Origin: Notamacropus eugenii | Taxonomy: Eukaryota > Chordata > Mammalia > Diprotodontia > Macropodidae | Length of the DNA: 64,000 nucleotides | Reading direction: 5' to 3' | Assembly: GCF_028372415.1 (NCBI RefSeq) | Contig: NC_092876.1 | Span: 56,721,256-56,785,255, forward strand | In this document: piece by piece, positions 20,816 through 31,849 of the stretch | How the letters are laid out: every line of letters starts with the position of its first letter | Numbering within the stretch: position 1 is the first letter of the stretch | Made by a program: the position numbers and the translations under genes | The notes under the pieces: model-generated | What the model was told of the DNA's origin: nothing | Databases searched by the model: none | Seen by the model: the letters and a program-made list of their open reading frames with translations, nothing else

Positions 20816-21112
20816 AGATATGTATGTGTGTGAGTATATATGTATATATTATATATGTATGTGAATATATGTGTATATATACATGTGTATATTATATGTA
20901 CATATGTATGTATATATTGTTTATGTAGGTGTATATATGTATATGCACGTGCGTTTATTATATGTATGTGTATATGTCTATACATATTATATATGTGTGT
21001 ATATGTATAATATATGTGTGTACATGTGTATATATTGTATATGCATGTGCATATATGTGTATGTGTGTATATATATATATATTATATGTATATATACTCA
21101 CACATATTTTAT
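20815..21112. repeat. Long TATG/CATA microsatellite
   Basis: About 300 bases of alternating pyrimidine-purine units (GTATAT, GTGTGTATAT, ATATGTATGT) with short palindromes such as TATACATGTGTATA. The Tyr/Ile/Cys/Met-rich frames here (20758-21188) are artefacts of the repeat. Confidence 0.9.
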
Positions 21113-21240
21113 ACACCTTGAAGTCAAGAGGCAAGGGGGAAGTAGGAGAGAGTTCCAGACGCAGGCAATAGTCAGTGAAGATGTATAACCAGAAAGAGAG
21201 GTAGGCTGGTGATGTATCAACAGAAGGAGATAATACTGGG
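21113..21240 (-). repeat. L2 fragment
   Basis: GAGAGAGTTCCAGACGCAGG...CAATAGTCAGTGAAGATG resembles the L2 wording GAGCATTCCAGGCATGG...CAGCCAGTGAAGATG. From 21240 to 21500 nothing is recognised. Confidence 0.5.
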
Positions 21241-21499
21241 ACAGTTCAGGTGCTCCAATGCTACCATATAATGTCAAGACAGCTAAAGGAAGGTCCCAAG
21301 CACACTGGGTTTATTTCTTGTGGAATATTTTTGACAGTGCATGGCAAGGGTAATACATGATGAGAAGACACAGATGGCTTGTGATTTCTATAAAATAGCA
21401 ATGAAATAATGTATGTTCACAAATCCATTGTATGACTTTTTAAGCTAAGTGTTATATATATAAAATATATTATATACATATGTAAGATAAGTATTATAA

Positions 21500-21712
21500 T
21501 TCATTGAGTGATGAAGTTGGAGAGAGGAAGACCTGAGTTTGAATCCTACCTCAGACACTAGCTATTAGCCTCTTCACAAGTCATATAAATTCTCTCAGCC
21601 TCAGTTTCCTCACCTGTAAAATAGGTATAATAGTAGTATCTACCTCCCATAGTATCATATATGTAAGTACTTTATAAATCTTAAAGCATGATGTAATTGT
21701 TAGCTATTGTTA
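21500..21712 (+). repeat. MIR-type SINE
   Basis: GAGAGGAAGACCTGAGTTTGAATC, CAGCCTCAGTTTCCTCACCTG, then a 3' end with GTAAGTACTTTATAAATC. Confidence 0.8.
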
Positions 21713-21729
21713 TTAGTATTAAAATAATT

Positions 21730-21830
21730 ATCTCTTCGAATGTTAGAGGTAGAAGGACCTGAGAACTCACTTAGTCCAACCCCCCTCTCATATTTTAGCT
21801 GAGGAAATTGAGTGATTTGCCAAAGACCTA
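21730..21830 (-). repeat. MIR-related SINE fragment
   Basis: TTAGAGGTAGAAGGACCTGAGAACTCACTTAGTCCAACCCC, then GCTGAGGAAATTGAG. The region 21850-22090 has nothing recognised. Confidence 0.55.
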
Positions 21831-22099
21831 AATATAATGTCATGAAAAAATATTTATTATTGATATGGTGCAAGTCAGTCTTTGGCAATTGTCAGAGAAA
21901 AAGGAAAACTCAACCGACAGTGACAACTGAAGCATTAATTATCTTTTTGCTTTATGATTAGTTTAGATAACGATGATTATCCGTTGGGGGGAAGGGGGAA
22001 TGAGTATATTACCAAACCTCATTAAACTATTATGAGTTGGTTGGTTTTTTTTCCCTTTCATTGAAGTGATTGAGTAATGTGGGTGTACATAGAATCACG

Positions 22100-22265
22100 T
22101 AATACTAAAATGTTCACAATGGCAGGAAACTGAAGAGCATAGAATGTAAGAACTATAAGGAACTTTAGCCCTTAGAATGTTAGAATGTAGAATAATGTAG
22201 AATGTAGAAGGGACCTTAGAACACACCATTTTTGTACTGGAAGAGAATAGACCTTCAAACGTGGA
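22100..22265 (-). repeat. Decayed tandem repeat of the 33-bp family
   Basis: Repeated TTAGAATGTTAGAATGTAGAA and AGGGACCTTAGAACACA units, the same words as the 49.2-kb array but decayed. Similar patches are at 22995-23065, 23460-23510 and 23755-23830. Confidence 0.5.
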
Positions 22266-22319
22266 ATGTTGTACATCCTTTCTGAAGGCAGCCAATGACG
22301 CTGGGGTGAAGTTTTGATT

Positions 22320-22995
22320 TCCTGCAGGAATTGGGTTTAAGTAAGGCAGAGGTGCACAAAGCTGTCAACCTCACTCTCTCCTCTAGAGTCATAGAACTCC
22401 AGTGGTTGACAATGACCTGGGATCTAGTGGATGACCTTGGTGTCTTTGATGTCTAACAGAGCTCTGAGTGCCTCACAGAGCCTATTTCAGGTGGCCCCTG
22501 GGACAAATTGTTCTCATTTGCCCATTCCACTTGGGAAGTCTTCATATGCTTGGGGAAGACATGCCCCTAACTCACCAATGGGTTTTAGACCTTTTGGTTA
22601 CTCTCAGTACTCAGTTACTGTCCTTTTGCTAAAATGGTTTTACCTGGGTGTGGCCATTGGGAGTACTTATTGTTGGGACTGGTGTTTGTCTTTCGATCTG
22701 GAAGAGGATCATGACTTTGAGAAGGTAAATCATGACTTGCAAGAGAATTGGATTCAAGTGAGGGAGGGCTGTGCAAAGTCACTAGCCTTACTCTTTCCTC
22801 CAGAGCCATCTGGATCCAGTGGTAAGATGTAGATCAGGATGACCAGAGATGGCCCTGTGTGAGTACTACAGATTTTTGGAGCCTTACGTGAAAATTGAAT
22901 GAATCAACTGGATACCAAAGGTGGGTGAGCAGCCCTGATAAGGACTTTAGCAAGCCCTTATGCCAGAAGTGCTAGTCCTCCTGAACACCCCACAT
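22320..22995 (-). repeat. RTE-type LINE 3' region
   Basis: Contains two blocks of the RTE 3' wording (GAATTGGGTTTAAGTAAGGC...; AATTGGATTCAAGTGAGGGAGGGCTGTGC) and a distal GTGAGCAGCCCTGATAAGGACTTTAGC. It shares the Mar1 tail segment. The 133-codon plus-strand frame at 22431-22832 lies inside and is not a gene. Confidence 0.65.
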
Positions 22996-23119
22996 GGAAT
23001 GTAGGATTCTAAGGAGGAGACCTTAGAATATGGAATGTAGATGTTTAAGCTGCAGATCTTAGAATATAACACAAGATGAGAAGCTACAGATGGATTAGGA
23101 TGCTCGATAAAGGTAGATA

Positions 23120-23330
23120 CAGGAACTGAATTTGTGACTTCATTGGTAGAGGGAATTCCCAGGTGAGGAAACTCCCTTTACCAATCTGGGTCAGCATCTT
23201 CTCTGTAATTTATAGTTTTAGTTGCACTAAGTACATAAGTGACTTGTCCAGGGTCACACATTCGGTATGTGTCAAAGGCAGGACATGAATCCAGTTTTTC
23301 CTGACTTCAAGGCCAACTATCCTTACAGGA
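23120..23330 (-). repeat. MIR-related SINE fragment
   Basis: AAACTCCCTTTACCAATCTGGG, then GTGACTTGTCCAGGGTCACAC and CAGTTTTTCCTGACTTCAAGG. Confidence 0.65.
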
Positions 23331-23514
23331 CTGTAGTTACCTCTGATCTTCACTAAATTATATAGGAAATAGACATATTCCCAAAGCGATCATGTGGATT
23401 TTCAAGCTATAATCCAATAGAAGTCAGAGCTAGGAGGGATCACAGAATGTCCAAAGCAAGAAAGAATCTTAAAAGAAACTTAAAAGCATGGAATATTAGA
23501 ACTATAAGGTACCT

Positions 23515-23752
23515 TGTGGGGCAGCTAGGTAGATAGAAAACTGGTCTTGGAATTAGGAAGACTCATCTTCATGAGTTCAAATCCAGCTTCAGATACTTCC
23601 TAGCTGTGTGACCCTGGGCAAGTCACTTCACCTTGTTTGCCTCAGTTTCCTCATCTATAAAATGAACTACAGAAAGAAATGACAAACCACTCCAGCATCT
23701 CTGCCAAGAAAGGTCATGGAGAGTCAGACTTGACTGAAAAACAATAAGAAGG
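23515..23752 (+). repeat. CORE-SINE with RTE-type tail
   Basis: GGGGCAGCTAGGTAGATAGA, GTGTGACCCTGGGCAAGTCA, tail CAGAAAGAAATGACAAACCACTCCAGC and GACTTGACTGAAAAACAA. Confidence 0.9.
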
Positions 23753-25689
23753 AACCTAGCCCATACAATGTTAGAACGCAGAATGCTAGCATTAAAAGGG
23801 ACTTTAGAATATACAACTCCCACTTCATCCACATGAAGGAATTGAAGACCAGAGAAACTTTTCAGGAAGTCTCAACTCAAGTCTCACTTTCTGTTAGAAT
23901 CTTTAATCTTATGCCTTTCCTATGTTATTTGTAATTTATCCTGTCTATCTTATTTTTTAAAAAATTCTTTTATTTTTTTCCAATTACATATAAAACATTT
24001 TTTTACCATTTGTTTTTTTTTGTAATTTGGACTTCTAAATTCTTTCCCACCCTTCCTCCTCTCTTCCCTCATTAAGAAGCAAGCAATTTGATATAGGTTA
24101 TACATGTGCAGCCATGAAAAACATATTTCCATATTAGTCATGTTATGAAAGAAAACACAGACATCCTCCATCCCCCCAAAAAAAACCCCACCAAGAAAAA
24201 TAAAGTTTAAGAAGTACGCTTTGATCTGTTTTCAGACTCCGTTCTTTCTCTGAAGGTGGATAGCATTTTTCATCTTGAATCTTTCAGAAATGTGTTGGAT
24301 CATTGAATTTCTGAGAATAGCTAAGTCATTTACAAAATTGATCATTGTACAATATTGCTATTATTGGTTCTACTCAGTTTACTTTGCATCAGTTGATGTA
24401 AATCTTTCCAGATTTTTCTGAAATCATCCTGTTCATCATTTCTTATACCACAACAGTATTCCATTACAATCATGTACCACAATTTGTTCAGCCATTCCCC
24501 AATTGATGGGCATTCCCCTAATGTCCAATTCTTTGCCACCACAAAAACAGCTGCATCAATAGTTTTGTACATATAATTTCTTTTTCTTTTTTATCCTCTT
24601 TGGAATACAAATCTAGTAGTGGTATTGCTGGATGAAAGGGTATGTACAATTTTATAGTTCTTAGGGCATAGTTCCAAATTGCTCTCCAGAATGGTTGGAT
24701 CAGGTCAATACTCCACCAACAATGTTTAATGTCCCATTTCTCCAATATCCCCTCCAACATTTGTCATGTTCCTTCCCCGTCATATTAGCCAATCTGATAG
24801 GTATGAGGTGGTACCTCAGAGTTGCTTTAATTTGTCTTTCTCTAAATCAATAGTGATTCAGAGAATGTTTTCATATGACCATAGATAGCTTTGATTTCTT
24901 CATCAGAAAACTGCCTATTCATACCTTTTGACCATTTATTAATTGGGGAATGACTTGCATTCTTATAAATTTGATTCATTTCTCTGTATATTTGAGAAAT
25001 TAGTCTTTTATCAGAAAATCTTACCGTCAAATTTTCTCCCCTCCCATTCAGTTTTCTGCTTTCCTTCTAATTTTGGTTGCATTTGTTTTATTTGTGTAGA
25101 CCCTTTTTAATTTAATGTAATCAAAATGATCCATTTTATATCCAGTAATGTCCTCTGTTTCTTGTTTGATCATAAATTCTTCCCTTATCTATAGATCTGA
25201 CAGGTAAACTATTCCAAGCTCCCCTAATCTGCTTATATTATCACCCCTTATGTCTAAATCATGTTTCCATTTTGACCTTATCTTGGTATGCAGTGTGAGA
25301 TACTGCTCTATACCTAGTTTCTGATAAGCTGCTTTCTAGTTTTCCCAGCAGTTTTTGTTAAATAGTGAATTTTTGTTCTCAAAGCTTAGATCTGTGGGTT
25401 TATGAAACACTAGATTATTATGGTCATTTGCTACTTTGTCTTGTATACCTAATCTATTCTACTAACCTACCACTCTATTTCTTAGCCAGTAACAGACAGT
25501 TTTAATGATCAGATCTGGTACAGCGAGACCACCTTCCTTCACATTTTTTTTCATCAATTCTCCTTATATTCTTGACCTTTTATTCTTCCAGATGAATTTT
25601 GGTTTTTTTTTCCTAGCTCTATAAAATAATTTTTTGGTACTTTGATTGGTATGGCACTGAATAAATAAATTAAATTAAGTAGACTTATC

Positions 25690-26012
25690 ATTTCTATCAT
25701 ATAAGGTGGTGCAGTGGATAGAGCACCAGTGCAGGAGTCAAGAGGACCTGAGTTCAAATCTCACCTCAGACACTTGACACTCACTAGCTGTGTGACCTTG
25801 GGCAAGTCATTTAACCCCAATTGCCTCATCCTGGGTCATCTCCAGTCATCCTGATGAGTCTCTGGTCACTGAATTCAGATGGCTCTGGAAGAGAATTGAG
25901 ACTGGTGACCTGCACAGCCCTCCCTTACTCAAAGCAAAGTCAAGTGCAAGTCATGTCATCATTTTTCTGATGGCATGGTCTTCTTTGGCAATGAAGGACA
26001 AACACGCTTACT
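25690..26012 (+). repeat. Mar1-type SINE with RTE tail, inside L1
   Basis: Head GGTGGTGCAGTGGATAGAGC, core GTGTGACCTTGGGCAAGTCA, tail ACTGAATTCAGATGGCTCTGG...TCATGTCATCATTTTTCTGATGG...GAAGGACAAACACG. Breaks the L1. Confidence 0.9.
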
Positions 26013-26041
26013 TGGCCTACCCATGAGCAATGAATATTTCT

Positions 26042-26390
26042 TTTTTTTTTTTAATTATTTTATTTGTTTTCAGTGTTCTCCAATCACTTCCATATAACTT
26101 AGATTTTTTCCCCCTCCCTCTCCTTTTACCCCCCTCCCTACCCCCTCTCTCCCTGAGAAGGCATACAATCTCATATAGGTTCTACACATATATTCCTATT
26201 AAATACATTTTCACCTTAGTCATGTTGCATAGAAGAATTAAAATGAATGAGGGAAATCATAAAACAAACCAAAACATAATACAAAAGAAAATGAACTGCT
26301 ACATTCAGCAATTGAATTCCATAGTTCTTTCTCTGGATGTGGAAGGCATTTTGCCTTAAGAGACCACTGGAAATTTTTTAAGTCCTTGTA
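26042..26390 (-). repeat. 5'-truncated L1 inserted in L1, with TSD
   Basis: Starts with a T-run (poly(A) of a minus-strand copy) and reads the L1 3'UTR (TGTTTTCAGTGTTCTCCAATC...TTCTTTCTCTGGATGTGGA). Exact 16-bp TSD AGCAATGAATATTTCT at 26026-26041 and 26391-26406. Its 3'UTR type matches the copy at 40401-40948, not the host L1. Confidence 0.95.
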
Positions 26391-26821
26391 AGCAATGAAT
26401 ATTTCTCCAGTTGTTTAGATCTGACTTTATGTGAAAAGTGTTTTGTAATTGTGTTCACAAAGTTCCTGGGTTTGTCTTGGCAGGTAGACTCCCAAGTAGT
26501 TTGTATTGTCTACAGTTACTTTCAATGGAATTTCTCTTTCTATCTCTTACTGCTGGACTTTGTTGGTAACATATAGAGATGCTGATCATTTATGTGGTTT
26601 TATTTAGAAACTTTGCTAAAGTTGCTTTTTAGTTGCTTTTCTAAGATTCTCTCAGTTAACTATCATATCGATAAAGAGTGATAGTTTTGAGGTTTTGTTA
26701 CCTATTGTAATTCCTTCAATTTCTTTTTCTTCTCTTATTGCTGTAGCTAGAATTTCTAGTATAATACTGAATAAATAGTGGTGATAATTTTTAATATTGA
26801 TATATTGATAATATTGATAAT

Positions 26822-27058
26822 TTTTAAATGGCTGGACTTGGAGCCAGAGAGATCTGAATTCAAATTTGTCATCAGATACTTATAAGCTGTGTGCTCCTAG
26901 ATCAGTTACTTAAACTTCTATCTGCCTTAGTTTCCCCAACTATAAAATGGGTATAATAATAACCACCCAAGTTGCAGGATTGTTGTGAAGATAATATTGG
27001 TAAAGTGCTTAGCACTGTGGCTGGTGCATAGTAGGTATACCCCCTTATTGCCTTTCTT
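26822..27058 (+). repeat. MIR-type SINE
   Basis: GGCTGGACTTGGAGCCAGAG, CCTTAGTTTCCCCAACTATAAAATGGG, GTAAAGTGCTTAGCACTGTG, GTGCATAGTAGGTA. Confidence 0.85.
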
Positions 27059-27059
27059 T

Positions 27060-27550
27060 CTTCCTCCATCAAGGAGAGGGGCAATATGATTAAATCTATA
27101 TTATTATGACTACTGTTAGTAATTTCCAAGGATGGCCCTTGTGGCTGTCCTGTGTTCCATTCTCTCCATTTTTTTTGGATAAGGATTTTTTTTAATAGCA
27201 CAAGCAGGACCAGGGAGCTCCAAATAGCTGATAAATAAATACCTGTTGACAGACTGCATTCTGCTGGTGGTTGGATTAGTTAGTCATTTAGTTTATTACA
27301 AATTATTCTTTCTGTTTTTTGTTTGTTTTATCTTCCCACATCAGTCAGAAAGAAAGTATAGATAATATGTTACCTTTTTCTATTACCCCATGACATAGGC
27401 CTTTATAATAAGATTCCCCTAAATTTTTGTAGACTATTGGATTTAACTTGGATCTGATCTGCTTACATTGGATGTCATTAGTATGGAAATATGTAAATGA
27501 AGATTTCTTTTATTTTTCCTCCTCTCAGTTTTCTTTGCATGGTATGATTT
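27060..27550. other. No feature recognised
   Basis: AT-rich, no gene or clear repeat seen. Confidence 0.4.
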
Positions 27551-27554
27551 AATC

Positions 27555-27725
27555 AGCTTGGGGAATTCCAGATGTGGAAATTTCCCTTCCTCATATAGAT
27601 TAGTAATGAATTCCCTGGGAACATTGAGAAGGTCCGTAACTTGCCCAGGGTCATATAGCCAGTCCAAAGCAGAACTGGAACCCAAGTTTTATTGGCTCCA
27701 AGATCAACTCCTGATCCTCCTCCTC
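27555..27725 (-). repeat. MIR-type SINE fragment
   Basis: AACTTGCCCAGGGTCATATAGCCAG, GAACTGGAACCCAAG. Decayed. Confidence 0.6.
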
Positions 27726-27843
27726 TCTTAAATGATGATGCTAATAAAGTGATATCATGTCCAGGGTGATGAAGATGAACTTGCAACAGGGAAAAACAAT
27801 TGGACAGGCCATAGGACCACCTACAACGTGTGTGTGTTCATCC

Positions 27844-28142
27844 TTTGTTGCTGAAGACCATGCCGTCAGAGAAATGATGACATGACTTGTATTTGACTTT
27901 GTTTTGAGTGAAGGAGGGCTATGCAGATCACCAGCCTCACTTCTCCTCCAGAGCCATCTGAATCCAGTGACCAGATATTCATCAGGATGACTGGAGATGA
28001 CCCAGGATGAGGCAATTGGGGTTAAGTGACTTGCCCAAAGTCACACAGCTAGTGAGCCTCAAGTATCTGAGGTGAGATTTGAACTCAGGTCCTCCTGACT
28101 CCTGCACTGGTGCTCTATCCACTGTACTACCTAGCTGCCCCC
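27844..28142 (-). repeat. Mar1-type SINE with RTE tail and TSD
   Basis: Minus-strand copy: TTCATCCTTTGTTGCTGAAG...GAGTGAAGGAGGGCTATGC, reverse core GTGACTTGCCCAAAGTCACAC, head CTACCTAGCTGCCC. TSD ACAACGTGTGT (27833-27843) and ACAACATGTGT (28143-28153). Confidence 0.9.
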
Positions 28143-28244
28143 ACAACATGTGTAGGACAGGGACAAGAGCTAGGCTTATGATTTCATTAACAAAGGGAAT
28201 CCACAAGTGAAGAAACTCCCTTTACCAATGCAGGTAAACAACTT

Positions 28245-29180
28245 TTTTTTTTTTAGGTTATACAGGTGTAGTCATGCAAAACATTTCCATATTTGTCATT
28301 TTGTGAAAGAAAACATAGACCAAAAAATAAAACCCCATCAGGAAAAATAAAGCAAGTTAAAAAAAGGTATGCTTCAATCTATATTCAGACACTATCAGTT
28401 CTTTGTGTGGGGATGGATAGCAGTTTTCATCCTAAGTCCTTCAGAATTGTCTTGGATCATTACATTCTTGAGAATAGCTAAGTCATCCACAAATGATCAT
28501 CTTACAATATTACTGTTACTGTGTACACCCTACATTTCACTTTGTATCAACTCATGCAAGTCTTTCCAGGTATTTCTGAGAGCATCCTGCTCATCATTTT
28601 TTATAGTACAATAGTATTCCATCACAATCACATACCACAACTTGTTTAGCCATTCCCCTATTGATGGGCATCCCCTCAGTTTCTAATTCTTTGCCCCCAG
28701 AAATGAGCTGCTATAGATATTTTTGTAAATATAAATCCCTTTCCTTTCCTTTTTTAAAAATCTCTTTTGGGATACAGACCTAATAGGGTATACATGGTTT
28801 TGTAGCCCTTTGGGCATAGTTCCAAATTGCTCTACAGAATGGTTGAATCAATTCACAACTCCACCAACAATGCATTAATATCTCATTTTTCCCACATTCC
28901 CTCCAACGTTTTTCATTTTCCTTTTCTGTCCTATTAGTCAATCTAATAGCTATGAGGCAGTACTTCAGAATTGTTTTAATTTGCATTTCTCCAATCAATG
29001 GTGAGTTAAAGCATTTTTCCACATGGTATCGATAGCTCTGATTATTTCATCTGAAAACTGTTCATATCTTTTGATCATTTATTAATTGAGAAATGGCTCT
29101 TATTTTTATACATTTGACTCAGTTCTCTATATGTTTGAGAAATGAGGCCTTTATCAGAGAAACTTGTCAGTACCTTTTCA
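28245..29180 (-). repeat. L1 3' end
   Basis: Poly-T at 28243-28254, then reverse 3'UTR and the ORF2 C-terminus. Minus-strand ORF 28780-29022 reads HCWWSCELIQPFCRAIWNYAQRA. Truncated near 29180 at a MIR. Confidence 0.85.
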
Positions 29181-29400
29181 GTACCTGAGAAGCTAAGTGA
29201 TTTGCTAAGGGTCCCTTGGTCAGGAAGTGTCAGAAACTGGCCTTGAACCCACGTCTGCCTGATTCTGAGGTCAGCTGTCTGTTCATTGTACATTGGAGAC
29301 TCTTTGCTAATTATAGAGCCTTGAGAAGAGTCATTTCTTCTCTCTGGCATCAGTTTCATCATTTGTAAAGTGAGCTGGTTGGAACATATGATCTCTAAGA
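29180..29400. repeat. Two MIR-type SINE fragments, opposed
   Basis: Reverse MIR core at 29180-29300 (TAAGTGATTTGCTAAGGGTC, GGCCTTGAACCCACGTCTGC), then the forward 3' half at 29305-29400 (CAGTTTCATCATTTGTAAAG, TTGGAACATATGATCTCTAAG). The second runs without a break into the 33-bp array. Confidence 0.7.
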
Positions 29401-29426
29401 TTTCTTCAAGTTCTGAATTCTGTGCT

Positions 29427-29790
29427 CTAAGGGCCTTCCCAGCTCTGACATTCTGTGTTCTAAGATCCCTCCCAGCTCTGACATTCTGTGTTCTAAGGGC
29501 CCTTCCAGCTCTGACATTTTCTGTCCTAAGACCCCTCCTGGCTCTGATACTCTCTATTCTAAGGGCCCTCCCAGCTCTGACATTCTGTGTTCTAAGATTC
29601 CTCCCAACTCTGACATTCTGTGTTCTAAGGGCCCTCCTAGCTCTGGCATTCTGTGTTCTAAGGGCCCTCCCAGCTCTGACATTTTCTGTCCTAAGATCCC
29701 TCCTGACTCTGATACTGTCTATTCTAAGGCCCCTTTCAGTTCTGACATTCTGTGTTTTAAGCTCTCTTCCTGCTCAGATATTCTCTATGT
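29427..29790 (+). repeat. 33-bp minisatellite, 11 units, with higher-order repeat
   Basis: Unit starts (CTAAG) fall at 29427, 29460, 29493, 29526, 29559, 29592, 29625, 29658, 29691 and 29724, exactly 33 apart. A decayed unit starts at 29757. Consensus begins CTAAGGGCCCTCCCAGC and ends ACATTCTGTGTT. Because 33 is a multiple of three, the array keeps frames open (147 codons at 29370-29813, repeating ALPALTFCVLR). That frame is not a gene. Confidence 0.95.
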
Positions 29791-29799
29791 TCTCCACCT

Positions 29800-30150
29800 T
29801 CTGGAAATTCTAGAAAATTATCAGTTAACATCTTTCCTTCCTGAGTCAGCTTGGTTGAAGGCACAAAAGTGATAAAAGGAACACCTGCTATTATAGTAAA
29901 GGAGAGATAAACACAGCACAAGTGTACCCTCGCTAGGGCTCATTGGTCAGGAACATTGGCCACAGATATGATTTCCTCCCCAGGTCCCTTCTTCTTGCCC
30001 ACTTGTAGCAGCAACTTACTCACCAAGTTGGATATGGTGATGTAGAGAAAAACCCAGCTTTAAACACCTATACCTTTAATCCGCAGGACAGATAGTTTGC
30101 CAAGGAACCAGTGGCTCTTCATCTTACAGGAAGCTTTGAAAGAACTTATG
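29800..30150. other. No feature recognised
   Basis: No gene or clear repeat seen. Confidence 0.4.
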
Positions 30151-30370
30151 AGAAGAGCTTTAAAAAGGATAGTTCACATTTCTAAATTTCTACTTATAGC
30201 ATACAAGGTGCTTTCCTCACAATAACCTTGTGATGTTCCCATTTCACAGATAAGTCAACTGAAGGTCAGACAGAAGAAATGACTTGCCAATTGTTTTCAT
30301 GTAGAGGTAAAATTTGAACACAAGGTCTTCTGACTCCAGCCACTGCAAGTTCAACATTCCTCCTACCAGC
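30150..30370 (-). repeat. MIR-type SINE
   Basis: TTCACAGATAAGTCAACTGAAGG, GAAATGACTTGCCAATTG, AACACAAGGTCTTCTGACTCC. Decayed. Confidence 0.65.
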
Positions 30371-31190
30371 CTGCCTTCTATTATGGATGAATACTCAGAA
30401 ACGCAAAGATGAGAAGAGAAATAAAACATTGTCCAGTGAAACAATTGAGATGGGTGAGGAAGAAATGGTGGCAAGATCAGGAGGACCAGGAGAAAGAGGA
30501 AATGAGAATTTAAAAATGGGAATTTAAATACTGACCCATCTCCCTGGGCTGGCTTGTTCCTGGCTGTTATAATAGATTTTCTTGCAGCACCAGAACTGAG
30601 TTAACAAGGCAGAAGTCGGGAAAAAAAGAAAGAACAAACATTTTTTCCTTTAAAAAACATAGTTGTAGAATGTCCTTGATTAATCGCACATAAGAAATTA
30701 TTTAAGGCTCTTTCATTAACTGATTCCTCCCCAAACACTCTCCCCACCCCTTTCCCAATGGTAACCAGCTCCAAAAGCTGTTAGATTGAAACAGAAAACA
30801 TTCCTGGCTTCAGATGAGAAAAACCAGCAAATATGAGGAGTTGAATGTGCCTCCCTTTTTTGTTTCCTTGCAGATTCCAAGACTGGATCATGGGGGATCA
30901 GAGGATGGAACTGGGAGTTTCCCCATATCTCTGGAATGTGCTGTCTCCTCACCTATACTCAGTCCCTGTTTTTTTTCAACTCTCAGCTCAAGTGGCCTTC
31001 TGCTGGTTTTCCTCCTACTTATGGGACCACTTGGTCTCCTTTGCCAGCAAGCCCACTCATTGAACTGTCCCCCCAAGACTTGGTCCTAGGCTGTGTTTTG
31101 AGGACCCTCAGATATCCTGCTCACTTTACTTTCAGCTCACTCTTCTAGCTTTCTGCATCTCCCCACCAGCTGTCTTGGCTACCAAAGGAT
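30370..31190. other. Mostly unrecognised; possible L2 scrap
   Basis: ACTGTCCCCCCAAGACTTGGTCCTAG (31063-31090) may be L2 ORF2 (the TVPQGSVLG region). The overlapping frames at 30814-31148 show no domain. Confidence 0.35.
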
Positions 31191-31194
31191 GACT

Positions 31195-31345
31195 CAACCA
31201 AAGGCTGTGTCCTGTATTCTAGCACCCCTTATGTTTTGCCTCTCCCTAACGGAATGTAAGCATCTTGAGAATAAGGGCTGTGTTGTTTTTGTATCCCAGG
31301 GCTTAACACGATGCCTGGAAATTAGTGAATGCTTCATAAATTCTC
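31195..31345 (+). repeat. L2 3' end
   Basis: GGAATGTAAGCATCTTGAGAATAAGG, TTTGTATCCCAGGGCTTAAC, GTGAATGCTTCATAAATTC. Confidence 0.75.
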
Positions 31346-31585
31346 ATTCTTTCTGTCTCTTTCTCTCTCTGTCTTTCTGTCTCTCCTTTCTGTTTTCCTA
31401 TCTCTCTGTCTCTTTCTCTGTCTTTTTTTCTCTCTCCTCTCTCTGTCTTTCTATCTCCTTCTTTTTGTCTCTGTATGTCTTTCTCTGTCTTTTTATCTCT
31501 CTCTGTCCTCTTTCTCTTTCCTTCTTTCTTGCTGTCTCTTTCCTTCTCTTTCTGTCCTTCCTTCTCTCTCTCTCATTTCTCATTC
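31345..31585. repeat. Pyrimidine-rich TCTC/TCTG/TTTC microsatellite
   Basis: About 240 bases nearly free of A and poor in G, with TCTCTGTCTTTC units. The Ser/Leu/Phe-rich frames of 60-138 codons here are artefacts. Confidence 0.9.
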
Positions 31586-31849
31586 TATGCTATGGTACTT
31601 GGTGATCTTATCAGTTCCCATGTATTCAATTATTATCTCCATGCTCATAACTCCTAGATTTATATATCCAGCCATAACTTTTCTCCTGATTTACAATCTT
31701 GCATCACCAATCACCTCTTCGATTTCTTGAATGGGTTGTCCCATACACATCTCATATTCACGTCCAAAACAGAATTTGTTATCTTTTCTCCCAAATTCTC
31801 TCCTCTTCCAAACTTTACTGTTACTATTGAGGGCATTACCATTCTCCCA

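Larger units (their letters stand above)
23950..26820 (-). repeat. L1 LINE (3'UTR and large part of ORF2)
   Basis: A 5'-truncated minus-strand L1 with its 3' end at about 23950. The ORF2 C-terminus is readable in two frames: HCWWSIDLIQPFWRAIWNYA...FHPAIPLLDLYSKE (24518-24760) and FVVAKNWTLGECPSIGEWLNK (24342-24572), matching the family pattern HCWWDCKLVQPLW...FDPAIPLLGIYPK. It continues at 26013-26040 and 26407-26820 beyond a Mar1 SINE and a second L1. Many stops and frameshifts. Confidence 0.85.

Noticed and set aside
22431-22832. 133-codon plus-strand frame as a candidate gene
   Set aside because: Lies antisense within an RTE-type LINE 3' region that recurs at 9397 and in Mar1 tails.
29370-29813. 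147-codon open frame with 11-residue repeats (ALPALTFCVLR)
   Set aside because: The period of 33 bp keeps frames open by arithmetic; it is the minisatellite read in frame, with the array starting in a SINE tail and no promoter or domain.
30814-31148. Several overlapping plus-strand frames as exons
   Set aside because: Three overlapping frames are open together, with no domain; part may be L2.
31189-31730. Ser/Leu/Phe-rich 133-138 codon frames
   Set aside because: Produced by the pyrimidine microsatellite and flanking L2.
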